Assembly (NCBI GenBank): GCA_027575765.1
Contig: JANBPT010000008.1
Coordinates: 62,001-126,000 of the forward strand
Reading direction: 5' to 3'
Source: Tieghemiomyces parasiticus
Taxonomy: Eukaryota > Kickxellomycota > Dimargaritomycetes > Dimargaritales > Dimargaritaceae
DNA length: 64,000 bases
A program made the position numbers and the translations under genes. Shown here piece after piece: positions 32,979 through 43,236 of this stretch; within the stretch, counting starts at the first letter, position 1; every line of letters starts with the position of its first letter. The notes beneath the pieces were generated by a model. That model saw only the letters and a list, made by a program, of their open reading frames with translations, was not told the origin of the DNA and did no database searches.

Positions 32979-34628
32979 CTAGGAAATGAAGTGGTCACGG
33001 CAGTAGAGCACAGCGATCATAGGGGGTCCACAGATCATGCTTAGCCAAAAGAAGATGTTGCCGAGGAGTGGGCGGTTCTTGACGACGGGGTGGCGCGATA
33101 TGTAGATCAAGGGGAGCTGAAACATTTGGAGCCCAAATAGGTACAGTCGGACCCGGCCGACGGTGACAATCATGACCAGTTCGTGTAAGCACGACGACAA
33201 AAAGAAGGTGAGCAAGGTGGCGTGGTTCCGCGAGAACTTGTACATGTCGATGGAGTAGTGGTAAATGTGGCGTAGCAAGAAGTGGTGCACGGGCTTGTTC
33301 CACTTGCGGGCGAACTCGTCAAAAGTCGTGCTGTTCCACCAGTCGTCGTAAAAGTTGCGGTCGGCGAACCGCGTGAGCTCGGCAAACACGTTGCAGATAC
33401 ACTCGAATATGATGTAAAAGACCAAGAGGTACGAAATCATGACGGGCGTGATGAGTTCCAGGATGGTCATGCCGATGCTGATCCGCGGCAGCTCCTCAAC
33501 GATGGGGATGATATAGTCCTCGAACGTGACGTGGAGTAGGGCGAATACGCCAAAAGTGGCGCATATTTTTTCGGCAAGGTAGGCCGGGCGGAGCTTGGTG
33601 ATACGCGGGTAGTAAATCTCGTAGACCAGCGCCGGAACGAACAGGTAGTCAATGAAATTGGACAGGGTTACGTTACCTGGGTACACCACGTCCCCGGCTG
33701 TGAGATCCTCCTCTAGGTCTGTCATCTCCTCCTGCCAGTCCGGGACGGCGTCGGCCGCAGACTTGTGGGTGGAGGCGACCGAGGCCGGGGGCGACTGGTC
33801 GCTGTCCGACTCGGGCGGTGAAAGGGATGTGGCGGAGGTGGATGGCAGCGAGCCAGCGGGCCGCTGCATGGTTGAGAGTGAGGCAGGGCGGCGGCTGGCC
33901 ACGCTAGCCTCGTCGTCCGACGAGGGCGCACCCAATTGGGCCCGCAAATCTGGAGCACTACTAGCGAGCTCGTCGCGGTGCTCCGCGGCCAGTTCCTGCA
34001 GGCGGGCGTGCTTAATAGCCAGCTCGCGGTTACTGGAGATGTACGAATGCATCTTCATGAGGAGGACCAAGGTGTGCAGGAGCAGGACGCCGGTTTGGAC
34101 CCAGAACCAGTCGGCATAGGCCAGGCCGATGACGACGCCGCCCAGGAGCAGGCCTTGTAAAATGTGTTGCACGACGTAGGCGGCCATAGAGTCAGCCGAG
34201 CAGACCCCGTGCACAATCAGCTTTTGCCATGCGAGGGCCAGGAATGTGTAGGCCACGACGGCCAGGTCGGCCAGCATGAGCTCCACTACGTGCTCGGACA
34301 GGCGGATTCCCCAGGCGTTCCGGAGCGGGTACCCGGTCTGTGTAAAGTTGATCACGACCTGGCGGACCACGTAGCAGATCATGGCCATCCAAAAGAGGAC
34401 GTACCACCCGCGCCCCGTATTGTCCGGGGTGAACACTTGGGTGAGGTCGAGGTAAGACGTGCGCGGTTTGAACATGCTGGGCCGATTGCGTCGGATCTTG
34501 GCCTCCCGGGCAACCCGGCGGGGGCTCATGCCGCTGGCCCCCGAGTCCTTTGCAAGCCGACGGAGGCGGAGGGTGCCGGATTCGCCGGGGGCCTGGGCGG
34601 CCGACTTCTCCTTCCATTGCGCGCTCAT
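32979..34628 (-). CDS. Sterol O-acyltransferase (ACAT/ARE type, MBOAT family)
   Basis: Single exon, 549 residues from ATG at 34628; the frame upstream has only a TTG. It is a multi-spanning ER membrane enzyme that would move an acyl group from acyl-CoA to a sterol hydroxyl for storage in lipid droplets. Family marks are FYDDWWN near residue 427, the following WNKPVHHFLLRHIYHYS, the catalytic histidine in SSCLHELVM near 479, and QLPLIYI. About nine hydrophobic segments are visible. A disordered Ser/Glu/Asp-rich loop of about 100 residues sits between residues 215 and 310. Sequence around RFADRNFYDDWWN favours SOAT over DGAT1, but diacylglycerol specificity cannot be ruled out. The length resembles human SOAT1 (550) more than yeast ARE1/2. 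Confidence 0.88.
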   Translation of the reverse strand: MSAQWKEKSAAQAPGESGTLRLRRLAKDSGASGMSPRRVAREAKIRRNRPSMFKPRTSYLDLTQVFTPDNTGRGWYVLFWMAMICYVVRQVVINFTQTGYPLRNAWGIRLSEHVVELMLADLAVVAYTFLALAWQKLIVHGVCSADSMAAYVVQHILQGLLLGGVVIGLAYADWFWVQTGVLLLHTLVLLMKMHSYISSNRELAIKHARLQELAAEHRDELASSAPDLRAQLGAPSSDDEASVASRRPASLSTMQRPAGSLPSTSATSLSPPESDSDQSPPASVASTHKSAADAVPDWQEEMTDLEEDLTAGDVVYPGNVTLSNFIDYLFVPALVYEIYYPRITKLRPAYLAEKICATFGVFALLHVTFEDYIIPIVEELPRISIGMTILELITPVMISYLLVFYIIFECICNVFAELTRFADRNFYDDWWNSTTFDEFARKWNKPVHHFLLRHIYHYSIDMYKFSRNHATLLTFFLSSCLHELVMIVTVGRVRLYLFGLQMFQLPLIYISRHPVVKNRPLLGNIFFWLSMICGPPMIAVLYCRDHFIS

Positions 34629-36990
34629 GACGGGCGGGCAAGTAGGAGCGGTCAAAGGTGAGAAACGAAGAGGTGAAAAAGGCAGGGCGCAAGGCTCCGG
34701 TGGGCAGCGGCTGGAATGAGCTTAGGTGGGGCTCGGCGCGGAAACAAAAGCGCCCACGAACGAAACCGCTGGTAGTGCAGACGCACGCTTGCAGGAGTCG
34801 GTGAAACCAGGAAGGCTCCGTCGAGCTGGCGCGTGGCGTGGGAGTTGGCAGAAGAGCCAATCGAAGTGAGACCTAGCGGCGGTGGATATCGGAGCGAAGA
34901 GAACTGGCGAGTTGGCTTTGACAAGGGCAGATTGCAGACCAGAGCAGCGCAGAGGAGAAGGAGGAATTAGCGGCGGCGACCAACGTCTTCGGTACCTATA
35001 TATATAGATACTGGAGGAGACCCGAGAGGGCGGAAACGAGTGGCGGGAGAAGAGGGTGAGGAAGCGGGCGAAGGTGCAGCGTGGATGCAGCTAGAGCAGC
35101 GGTCTCTCACGGCCGATGCGGGGGGATTGCCGGCAGGCGCTGGGACGACGATGGTAGGGCGCACTAATAGAAGGGCTGGGAAGGAAGCGTGCAATCGCGC
35201 TGCTGCGGGTGTAGTACGAAGGCCGGTGGCTATGGGCGATGGAGAACCTTCAGTGTACCCGGCCGGAGGCGCCTACCGGATCGTGGCCGAACGATGAGAA
35301 GGTTAATCCGGGGATAGGCAGCCTGGGCCCACACGCGAAAATAGTCTACACAAGGGCGAAAGGGGGGGATGGGCACGACCGGTAGGGGTTAGGCGCGGCG
35401 GATCACTGCGCTTGGCATGCAAGTCTTGGCGAGGAAGCTGCGTTTTCCAAGGTTGCCACGGGCATCGGTGATAGGCTTAACAGCGATAAGAAAAGAGCCA
35501 AGTGTGCGCCGTATGGCTGGGTAAGAACACTAGGTCAATGTGGGGACGCATTAGGGGGATATCAGAAATGTTTGCATAAAATGGCCCTGTGCAATCCCGG
35601 GCGGCTGGCGAGATTATATACAGCGGCCTGACGGGGTTCGGGTGGGGGTGGAATTAGACATTACTACACGTCCTTGGCACCAACCGACCCCGGGGGTGGA
35701 CATCAATACAGTGAGCTAACGGACCGGGCCACCATCCAGTGGGGCCCACTCGGCCGATGACAAATATACGTCACCCGCTTCGACCTGGTCCCACCGGCCT
35801 GCTTCCTCCCCTCCCGGGCCTTGCCAGCTTTGGGCAGCATCCCATTTGCTAGACGGGGGGCAGGGCCTATCCACACAGTAGGCGGTGCGGTTCGCTACTG
35901 CTCCGGGCACTTTTCCACCACTAGTCGGCCGCTTGAATGCATCGGGACTAAGCTCTGCCGCATAACGTTCCAGATCGCCGGTGGTTTAGACTACGTTCCC
36001 ATGGCCGTTATGGTTAGTCCCCGACGGCCTCGACAATAACGGCATGCAGCTTATATTCTATCACCGTTGCTGTGCGATGGGAATTGATCAGAAGGCGATA
36101 GGCATATGCGGGTGCGGCTCGCTGGCGTATCAAGTTTACACCAACCGCCTGTCCTGCTCAGCTCCCTGTGGACACGCTAGCCAGAGACAGCGGAGAGAGG
36201 GTCTGGCTGACTGCTGATGCCGCCTCCGGGCCGTCTGTCTCGCGGTGCTTGCTTTTGAACTTTTCACCTGCCAGAGCTCATCGCATGAATTGTAGTCGAG
36301 AGGCACGGGGAAAAACAACCCCCCCCCAGCGACTACAACGTACGACCGTTAAATCGAAAAAGGATTTGTCTTGTATAGGATATAGGGTGGCGTGCCCTTG
36401 ACACGAAAACTGGATTGCTGAATGTGGTTCCCAGAAACCCGTGGTGGTGGGAGAAAGGGGAGCACACGTGTCTTACTAACACACTCACGAATACGATCAA
36501 GCAATGGCCGACCTACGCCACGCTTGCGGGATCCCTAGGACACAGGTTCTTCGGTGTGTGGGGAACGCCCCAGCTTACTTTATTTACAACTGACTAGATT
36601 TACCAGAGACTTCGCAGCGAGGTGGGCTGGGAGGAAGCCGTCGTAGTCCTTTTCCTAAGACGAGGCAGGAGGGGGGGGGTCCCGGACTATCCTTAAACGC
36701 CCATTGTGAGCCGTGGGCTGTCAGAGAGCGCCACTATGCTTCACACTCTACTCTTCAGCCGGCCAAACCTTGGTCCCTGCCTCACTAACTAGTCCACATC
36801 GGGAGAAGGATAATCGAGCAGCTGTTGCATTGGGTTGGTAATAAAAAAATATAGGCACCACGCAGTAACGGCTGCCACTCCATATTCGGAGAGAGAGAGA
36901 GAGAGAGGGGGGGGTGGAGGTGGAGAAAATCCCTCTATTTGATAGTGGCCAAGTTAAGCAAAAGAATCCACTCAACCCACCCGGCTGCGT
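34629..36990. other. Intergenic region between acyltransferase and STK11IP-like genes
   Basis: About 2.4 kb holding the acyltransferase promoter (purine-rich on +, 34640-35050) and the 3' UTR of the STK11IP-like gene. Short AT repeats occur near 34996-35010. No coding signal was seen. Confidence 0.45.
36889..36915. repeat. (GA)n microsatellite with G run
   Basis: A GA dinucleotide tract of about nine units followed by a run of eight G, roughly 80 nt beyond the stop codon of the STK11IP-like gene. Confidence 0.85.
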
Positions 36991-39900
36991 TTATGGTGAT
37001 GCAGGCGGCGGCAAGACCTCATCCACGAATTCTACGTGCGGCGAGAGCTGTTCCAGATGGTGGAGCGCCTCGACAAACTCGGAAGCGCTCGCCGCCGTGG
37101 TGAAGAGTAGGGGCCATTCGAACGTCTCGGCGTCAGGGTCCGCAAGCTTCTCCTCGACTCCCTTCGGCCTAGCCATCTCGGCGGCCATCCCAGGCTTGGA
37201 GTTGACGTCTTCACCTTCCGTCTCCGAACTCCCGGGTATACCCGCAGCCTCGTCTTCCGGATCGGACGGGTGGGCCGCCGCCGCCGCCACCACCGTCGCC
37301 TGGTCACCCCGGCGTCCGTCTCCAGTATCGATAGCAATGGCCCTGTTGTCTGGGTCCGCCTCTCCCTCCACCGTTTCCGCACCGGTTTCCGGCTTGCCAT
37401 GGTCAAAGGTGAGGATTACCCAATGGGTCCACCCGCTGGCCGTAACCCCATCAAGCGGAGGTGCCGCGGCCCAGGGGTCCCACATGCCCGTGCCCTCGCA
37501 CTCCAACCAGGCTAGATAGGCGTCCGACCCGGCCGCGACCCCCGGTGCGATACAGCACCGTCCCGACGTGACCCGACGCAAGGCCGCTACCGGCAGCGCT
37601 GCGTAGTACGGGTGGTACTGCGGGATACGGTGGGCCAGTAGTTCCGTACGCACGGCGCGTTTGGCCCGGGTGGCGGTATAGGTAAACTGCGACGCGTCCG
37701 GCGGTGTCGCTGCTTGGTTCGACCCCACCGCACCATTAGCCTCGGCCTCCGCCTCAGCGGCGACGGGTAATTCGTCCTCCACCTTGGCCACCTGCTGTTG
37801 CGCCAACTTGTCCTGATAGAGATCGGTGAGGGCCGGGATGGCCGGCGGCCACACGTCGTGGCGGTCACCCACCAGGTACATGAAACCGGGCGTGACCACG
37901 CAGGCGCAGGTCACCAGGCGTGGTGCCGCGCCGTCCTGGTCCATGGGTCGCCGGGTGGGCCCACGTAGCCAGCCCACTAGGTAGTACAGTTTGAGGAACT
38001 CGAAGGTTACCTTATCGACCACCACGTCGTCACCGCTGGCCGGGTCGACCCAGGAGTGGGTACCGGCCGCCCGTAGGGCCCGCGTCAGGCGGGCACGGTC
38101 GTCCATGGTGAGGTATGGGTTACCCGGTTTCGCTAGCTCCCGGTCTTTTCCACCCTCACCCTCCTCCGCGTTGGGAATGCACAGGCCCGGTCGTAAAAAC
38201 ACGGTATCGCGGAGGTTATGAATGGCCCACTCGATATCGTGGTTAACAGCCCGCACCCGACGGTCCACGACATGTACATCGGCCTCGTAGCACTGCACCA
38301 CGAAGGCGTTGAGGAAATCGGAACAAGCCAAGCGGTCGCGGATCAGTACGGTCACCGATGCGGCTGAACCGGCCACCGTCCCATCGACCTCCGCCTGTGG
38401 GCCCTGAGCGGGATCGATCGAGGGTGGGGGACGTTGGCCCTTCGTATGGGTGGCCGGGGTGGAGGCAGCCTGGGCAACCTGGGCGGTGGTAGACGCAGAG
38501 CCCGTCGCTGAGTGATGGTGGGCGGCTAACCCGTCCCCAGACGAGGCCGTGGCGGTTCCCGCCGCGGCCTGTTGGGCATTGCCGGGGAGGGCAAAATGGA
38601 ACGTCAGGGCCTGACGATGGGGCTTGACGTCCACCCGCTGGATGGTGGCGAAATCGATCGTGTAGGCGGGTTGGAGGTACTGCCCCGGCTGGTGATCCCA
38701 CCGGGCCCAAAGGGTGCGGAGGTGGGCCGTCACATTCCCAGGCGTCGAGCGAAGGGCCTCTCCCGTGCGGCGGTAAAAGGCGGGTGCGAAAGTGAAGAGG
38801 TAGATGCGCTGGTTACTCAAAGCCAAAAAGGCCGGTCGTTCGGCAGCGCCAACCTTAGGTGCGTGGGCCGGCCACGCCGGGTCGTCCGGGGCATCCGATG
38901 GCACGGTGGTGGCGGCTTCCTTGGTATTTGGATAAGGCGCGGCCGGTGGGGATGACCACGAAACCGGTAGCAGGCTCCACCGCGAAGGTGCGGTCCCCGT
39001 ATTAGTAACGGAAGCGGTTCCCGGGGCGGACGGGACCTCTGCCGTAAAGAACGGCGGCAGTTGGCGGACGTAGGCGGCGGGAATCCACATCAGGAGGCGC
39101 TCAGATGTGTCGGAAAACACGTCCAGGCTCAAAAACAGACGCGTCGCGTTCGTGGCGGTCTGGAACGGCAGGCGTAGCGGAGCCTCCGTACGCTCCCCGC
39201 CGCCTCTGTGGACCAGGGTGTGGGGCAAGGCGGAGGCCCACGGCGGTAGGCCGGTGTCCTTGTCGGTACTCGGGTCGTTTTCAGGGGCCGTAAAGGCTGG
39301 TGGCGAGGCCTGGGAGCTAGGGGCTTGCATGGCAGCTGAAACTGCCGGATGATCAGGGGCGCCTAGGCCGGGGGACCGGGCCATCCCGAACGGGTGGGTG
39401 AGAGCCCCCACGGTCGACATGGCGAGGTGAGGGATTTCACCGACCGCATGGGCGGTTGCCGTGGTCAGATTCGATAATGGCGAAGCCCAGGCAATCAGAG
39501 GGCTAGACCAGTCCGTACCCGATCCGTCGGTAGGTACGGTCGCCTTAGCAACCGCCGAAGTCGCCATCGTCTCCGTCGCCGCGGCGCCGGTGTCGTCCAC
39601 ACCGCCATAAAATTCAACAAGGTACGTGCTGTGGCACTGCGGACATGTCGGTTCGGGCGGCGGTCCGTCGTCAGTCACGGCGGGTGGCCCAGTGACGGTC
39701 GTGTTGGCCACCCATACGGCCGGACTCATGGGCAGCGGGTCGGGTGGGATCAAGCTGGCCGGGGGCTCAATACTACCAGCCCAGGCGCAACGTAGGCAAC
39801 GGGCCTGCTTGCAAACCTCGCGGGGCCGGCCGGCCCGCCAGTTGGCAGTCTGCCATGTCCGGACGGTACCCGTTAGCTGAGCCAGTTTGGCGGGGGTGAC

Positions 39901-42900
39901 CCGGCGGCGGGCCCGGGCCTGGCCAGATGCGTTTGGCGGGACTCGGTCAGATTCGTCCGAAGGGCCGGCGGTTATGTGCAGACGTAGTTCAAGCCGGTAC
40001 GGAGCGTCGAACGAGGCCGTTTTAAAGTCGAGATACAGGGTCACGTCCGTCGCCGATTCGTCCGAAACCGTGGCGGTGATGAGAGAACTGAGCGGATGAC
40101 GGGCTACGACCGATGGGTGCTGCGGGTCCTCATCATCGAGCTCCAGCAGTTCAGCATCGGGTACGGCGTCGGCGACCTCGGTCATAGGGGTGAACGCCAA
40201 AGCGCCGCCCCGAGCCGAGTCAGGTTGGCGACGTCGAAATTTACCATGCGCAGGCACCAAGTCATAGGCCACGACCGTTGCGCCCAGCAACACGGAACCT
40301 GGTGCGTAGAGGGTGGGCGGTGGCGAATCGGGTGCCTCCGAAGGGCCCTTCGGCTCGGCTACCTTGGGTGAGTTTGTGGTTGACGTGGTGGAGGTGCTAA
40401 TACGCGGGTTACGCGGTTCATTTCTCATCGGTATCGGACGATTCGTAGCAGGTGACGTAGCACGCGGGGGTAAGAGAGGAGGTTGCTCCGGGTCAGACCC
40501 CCGACGTTGTAGAGATGGTGGTGGTGGCGGCGAAGGCGGGATTAGGGGTGGTGTAGGGAACAGGAAGTCGGGCAGGGTCGGAGTCGTTTCGATATCGGAA
40601 CCTTCGTCGGCTGACGCGGTGGGGTCACCATGACCGGCAGCGGTAGCTCCTTCTGAAAACGTCCCGGACGAGGAGGCGCGCTTGGGGTCTGCAGTCTGCA
40701 TCTCACGGAACACCTTAAGCCATGTTGACCCAGCCTGCTCACGCATCGTCTCAATCCGCTGGCGGTACTTTTCGGTACCGGGGCGAAGGCTGCTAAGGGC
40801 GGACGACCGGCAGGACCCCGTCGGAGAACCTGGTCGATGGGACGGGCGGGTCGGTTCGAAGCTTGGCGAGTTGAGGGGCATCTGGGCACTCTCTTGCTCG
40901 AATACGGAGCTGAACGGGCGGCCGGCTGTCATGGTGGAGGCGGTACGGGATCGGCCAAGGCGACCTGGGGACGCGGTGTCCGGTTGGAGGGACGCTGGGG
41001 GTGACCAGAGTGACCCCGGGGCCCCGCTGAGCCGGTTGACTTCCAGGGCGCGGAGGACGGACCGTCGTTCTGGGAGGGTACCAACAGGGGATCCCCCGGC
41101 GGAGGTTACGGCGCTGGCCGGTTCGGATCCGTTGAGCCGACGGGGCGGTGGTGGGCACGCGACAGCTATTGAATTAGGCCCTGGGATGGCGATCCCCTGC
41201 GTGATGCTGGGCCGCCCGATTTCAGGGGACAGAGCTGGCGCTGGTTCGTCCTCGACCGGATCACTGATTACAGCCAACCGGACCCGGTCGCGGCCGCCTT
41301 GGTGGTGGTGGTGGTGGTAACTGGTTTTGCCGAGAGCCCGGTTCAGGGTTGACGCCCGCGGGACAGAGGGACTGTGGCGACCCGTCAGTGAAGCAATCAG
41401 TGGGGGGCTCCCGGAGTGACTGACTGACACCGACCGCCGCACGGTGCGAGTTGGAGTGACCCCCGCGGTCAATGTGGTATTGCCCTTCCGGCCCACTGAA
41501 TGGGACACCAAAGCGGGCGGGGCCACCGGGCCGGTGAGAGAGTTGACTGAAAGCATCCCATGCGTGGCCGACGACGACGCCACCTCAGGCTCGTCGTAAC
41601 GGTCAAACAGGGCGCGCAGATGCTTGGTCTCGCTGGCGTCGGGCAAGCGGCCATCCAGCCGTACAGCCACACCCTTGGCCTGGAAAGCGAAGAAGACGGG
41701 GACGTAAGGGTGTGAGTGGTGGCAAACGTAGGGGTTTCCGGCCAGCCACACCGACCGTAGGAGCGGAAGGCCGACCAGTTGGAGGAACGGGTCGCGGTCA
41801 GCGATGGCATTGTCCCGCACGTCCAATTCCTCGAGGGCCCACAGTTTGGCGAGACCCCGCAGCTCCGTCAGTTGGTTGCCGCGCAGGCTGAGATGGGTCA
41901 CCTGGCCCAGGACAAGCCCCAAGTCGCGGGCTACGGTGAGACGGTTGTAGCTCAGGTCCAGACTGCGCAGCGCCACGAGCGTACGTAGGGTATCTGGGAC
42001 GATGGTAAGGTGGTTATGGGCCAGTGACAGTCGCACACAGGTCGTGAGCCACCGGGTGAGGGCCATCGGCAGGGTTGTCACGGCGTTGCGGCCCAGATCT
42101 AGGTGGCGTAAGGTAACCCAAGGTGGGTCGGCGGGGGCCGCTGGATTTGTTCCTTCGCGGAGAAGTCGGTCCGGAGTGCCGTCGAATCCTTGTGCGATGC
42201 GTAGGGATTCCAGTTGACGGGCCAGCCGTGGCCAATCCCGGACGGAGTCCACAGCTACCGCGGCGAGTTCAAGGTGGATGAGGTGGGAAAAAGGGGCTAG
42301 ACTAACCGGGCCTGGGGCAACCGGTAAGACCCCATTAGGGTTTGGAAGATTGACCAGGCGGAGGGCCGGGACGTAGTGGAAGAAGGTAAGTAGCCACCGC
42401 AGTTCAGCCTCGACGGGGGAGGCGGTCGATCGGCCGCTCGAGCCGGTGGCCGGGGCAGGTAAGTTGAGCAGCCGGTACCATGCGACCCGGTTGGTGAGGG
42501 CCCCGGTAGTACCGCCGGGCAGATTACACGCGAGGCAGGCGGCCCGGTCGTGAACCCTAGGGTCGTCCTCGTCGGCCGTGGCGGAAGCCGAGGTGGCCAA
42601 CTCGTCACCGTCTACACCTGCTCGGTACGCGTCGTCAGTATCTCGTAGGTCAAGCAGTCTAAAGGTCTGGGCGGCGGCCAAGACCGTGTGCAAATGGGCC
42701 AGCTGCAAGGTGCAAACCGGGAAGGCACGCGCGGTACGATAGGCGTCATAGGGAAGCTGGGCCAGGGTCACGGCGTTATTAGGTCCCGCTGGATCCCGGG
42801 GACCTGTACCGGTCGCGGCCTCCAGGGGAACCACGTCATCAGCCAAAGTGTGGTCGGCGGGGCTGTCAGTTAGCTTCGTAGCATTGGAGGGTGCCGAATT

Positions 42901-43236
42901 CCCGGCTGGATTGGACGGCCCCGTGGAGCCGACGAAGGGCGCCAAGGTCGGTGCAGGTTCTGCGGCACGAAAGTACCGTTTCCAGGTAGTCCACTGCCAC
43001 AAGGTCGCTGTCGGGGCCTGGCGGCTCGCGGCTCCGCGTTCCCCTTCGGGACCGAGTAGAGCGGTCAACCCCGGGACTTTGTCAAAAGTTAGTGGTGGGT
43101 CGGTACTCAACCGGCCTTCGTCGCCATTGTAGTGTAGGGTGGCTGGTAAGCGATCCAACTGGTCTGTGAGATGGCGCACCAGTGTCCGGATGAGCTGGGC
43201 GTCGTCTTCCGAGAAGTGGAAGGTATTGGCGGACAT
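36991..43236 (-). CDS. STK11IP: STK11IP-like (LKB1-interacting) leucine-rich-repeat protein
   Basis: Single exon, 2081 residues from ATG at 43236 (human STK11IP is about 1100). Order of parts: an N-terminal LIP1-like region to about 200; LRRs at about 375-510 (LRHLDLGRNAVTTLP, VRLSLAHNHLTIVP, LRSLDLSYNRL, VTHLSLRGNQL, LEELDVRDNAI, LRSVWLAGNPYVCHH); then a conserved helix WLKVFREMQTADPKR near 830. A zinc-type pair of CxxC motifs follows (CLRC near 1148, CPQC near 1199), then the block RLFLSLDVFSD near 1365, and PH-like segments such as LALSNQRIYLF further on. Pro/Ser/Thr-rich spacers fill the rest. In animals the protein binds LKB1 and acts at lysosomes with mTORC1. Function here is inferred from this shared order of motifs. 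Confidence 0.75.
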   Translation of the reverse strand: MSANTFHFSEDDAQLIRTLVRHLTDQLDRLPATLHYNGDEGRLSTDPPLTFDKVPGLTALLGPEGERGAASRQAPTATLWQWTTWKRYFRAAEPAPTLAPFVGSTGPSNPAGNSAPSNATKLTDSPADHTLADDVVPLEAATGTGPRDPAGPNNAVTLAQLPYDAYRTARAFPVCTLQLAHLHTVLAAAQTFRLLDLRDTDDAYRAGVDGDELATSASATADEDDPRVHDRAACLACNLPGGTTGALTNRVAWYRLLNLPAPATGSSGRSTASPVEAELRWLLTFFHYVPALRLVNLPNPNGVLPVAPGPVSLAPFSHLIHLELAAVAVDSVRDWPRLARQLESLRIAQGFDGTPDRLLREGTNPAAPADPPWVTLRHLDLGRNAVTTLPMALTRWLTTCVRLSLAHNHLTIVPDTLRTLVALRSLDLSYNRLTVARDLGLVLGQVTHLSLRGNQLTELRGLAKLWALEELDVRDNAIADRDPFLQLVGLPLLRSVWLAGNPYVCHHSHPYVPVFFAFQAKGVAVRLDGRLPDASETKHLRALFDRYDEPEVASSSATHGMLSVNSLTGPVAPPALVSHSVGRKGNTTLTAGVTPTRTVRRSVSVSHSGSPPLIASLTGRHSPSVPRASTLNRALGKTSYHHHHHQGGRDRVRLAVISDPVEDEPAPALSPEIGRPSITQGIAIPGPNSIAVACPPPPRRLNGSEPASAVTSAGGSPVGTLPERRSVLRALEVNRLSGAPGSLWSPPASLQPDTASPGRLGRSRTASTMTAGRPFSSVFEQESAQMPLNSPSFEPTRPSHRPGSPTGSCRSSALSSLRPGTEKYRQRIETMREQAGSTWLKVFREMQTADPKRASSSGTFSEGATAAGHGDPTASADEGSDIETTPTLPDFLFPTPPLIPPSPPPPPSLQRRGSDPEQPPLLPPRATSPATNRPIPMRNEPRNPRISTSTTSTTNSPKVAEPKGPSEAPDSPPPTLYAPGSVLLGATVVAYDLVPAHGKFRRRQPDSARGGALAFTPMTEVADAVPDAELLELDDEDPQHPSVVARHPLSSLITATVSDESATDVTLYLDFKTASFDAPYRLELRLHITAGPSDESDRVPPNASGQARARRRVTPAKLAQLTGTVRTWQTANWRAGRPREVCKQARCLRCAWAGSIEPPASLIPPDPLPMSPAVWVANTTVTGPPAVTDDGPPPEPTCPQCHSTYLVEFYGGVDDTGAAATETMATSAVAKATVPTDGSGTDWSSPLIAWASPLSNLTTATAHAVGEIPHLAMSTVGALTHPFGMARSPGLGAPDHPAVSAAMQAPSSQASPPAFTAPENDPSTDKDTGLPPWASALPHTLVHRGGGERTEAPLRLPFQTATNATRLFLSLDVFSDTSERLLMWIPAAYVRQLPPFFTAEVPSAPGTASVTNTGTAPSRWSLLPVSWSSPPAAPYPNTKEAATTVPSDAPDDPAWPAHAPKVGAAERPAFLALSNQRIYLFTFAPAFYRRTGEALRSTPGNVTAHLRTLWARWDHQPGQYLQPAYTIDFATIQRVDVKPHRQALTFHFALPGNAQQAAAGTATASSGDGLAAHHHSATGSASTTAQVAQAASTPATHTKGQRPPPSIDPAQGPQAEVDGTVAGSAASVTVLIRDRLACSDFLNAFVVQCYEADVHVVDRRVRAVNHDIEWAIHNLRDTVFLRPGLCIPNAEEGEGGKDRELAKPGNPYLTMDDRARLTRALRAAGTHSWVDPASGDDVVVDKVTFEFLKLYYLVGWLRGPTRRPMDQDGAAPRLVTCACVVTPGFMYLVGDRHDVWPPAIPALTDLYQDKLAQQQVAKVEDELPVAAEAEAEANGAVGSNQAATPPDASQFTYTATRAKRAVRTELLAHRIPQYHPYYAALPVAALRRVTSGRCCIAPGVAAGSDAYLAWLECEGTGMWDPWAAAPPLDGVTASGWTHWVILTFDHGKPETGAETVEGEADPDNRAIAIDTGDGRRGDQATVVAAAAAHPSDPEDEAAGIPGSSETEGEDVNSKPGMAAEMARPKGVEEKLADPDAETFEWPLLFTTAASASEFVEALHHLEQLSPHVEFVDEVLPPPASP
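41301..41318. repeat. GGT trinucleotide repeat inside STK11IP-like gene
   Basis: Six perfect GGT units on the plus strand, read by the gene as five consecutive histidines in a disordered spacer. Such tracts often vary in length between strains. Confidence 0.85.
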
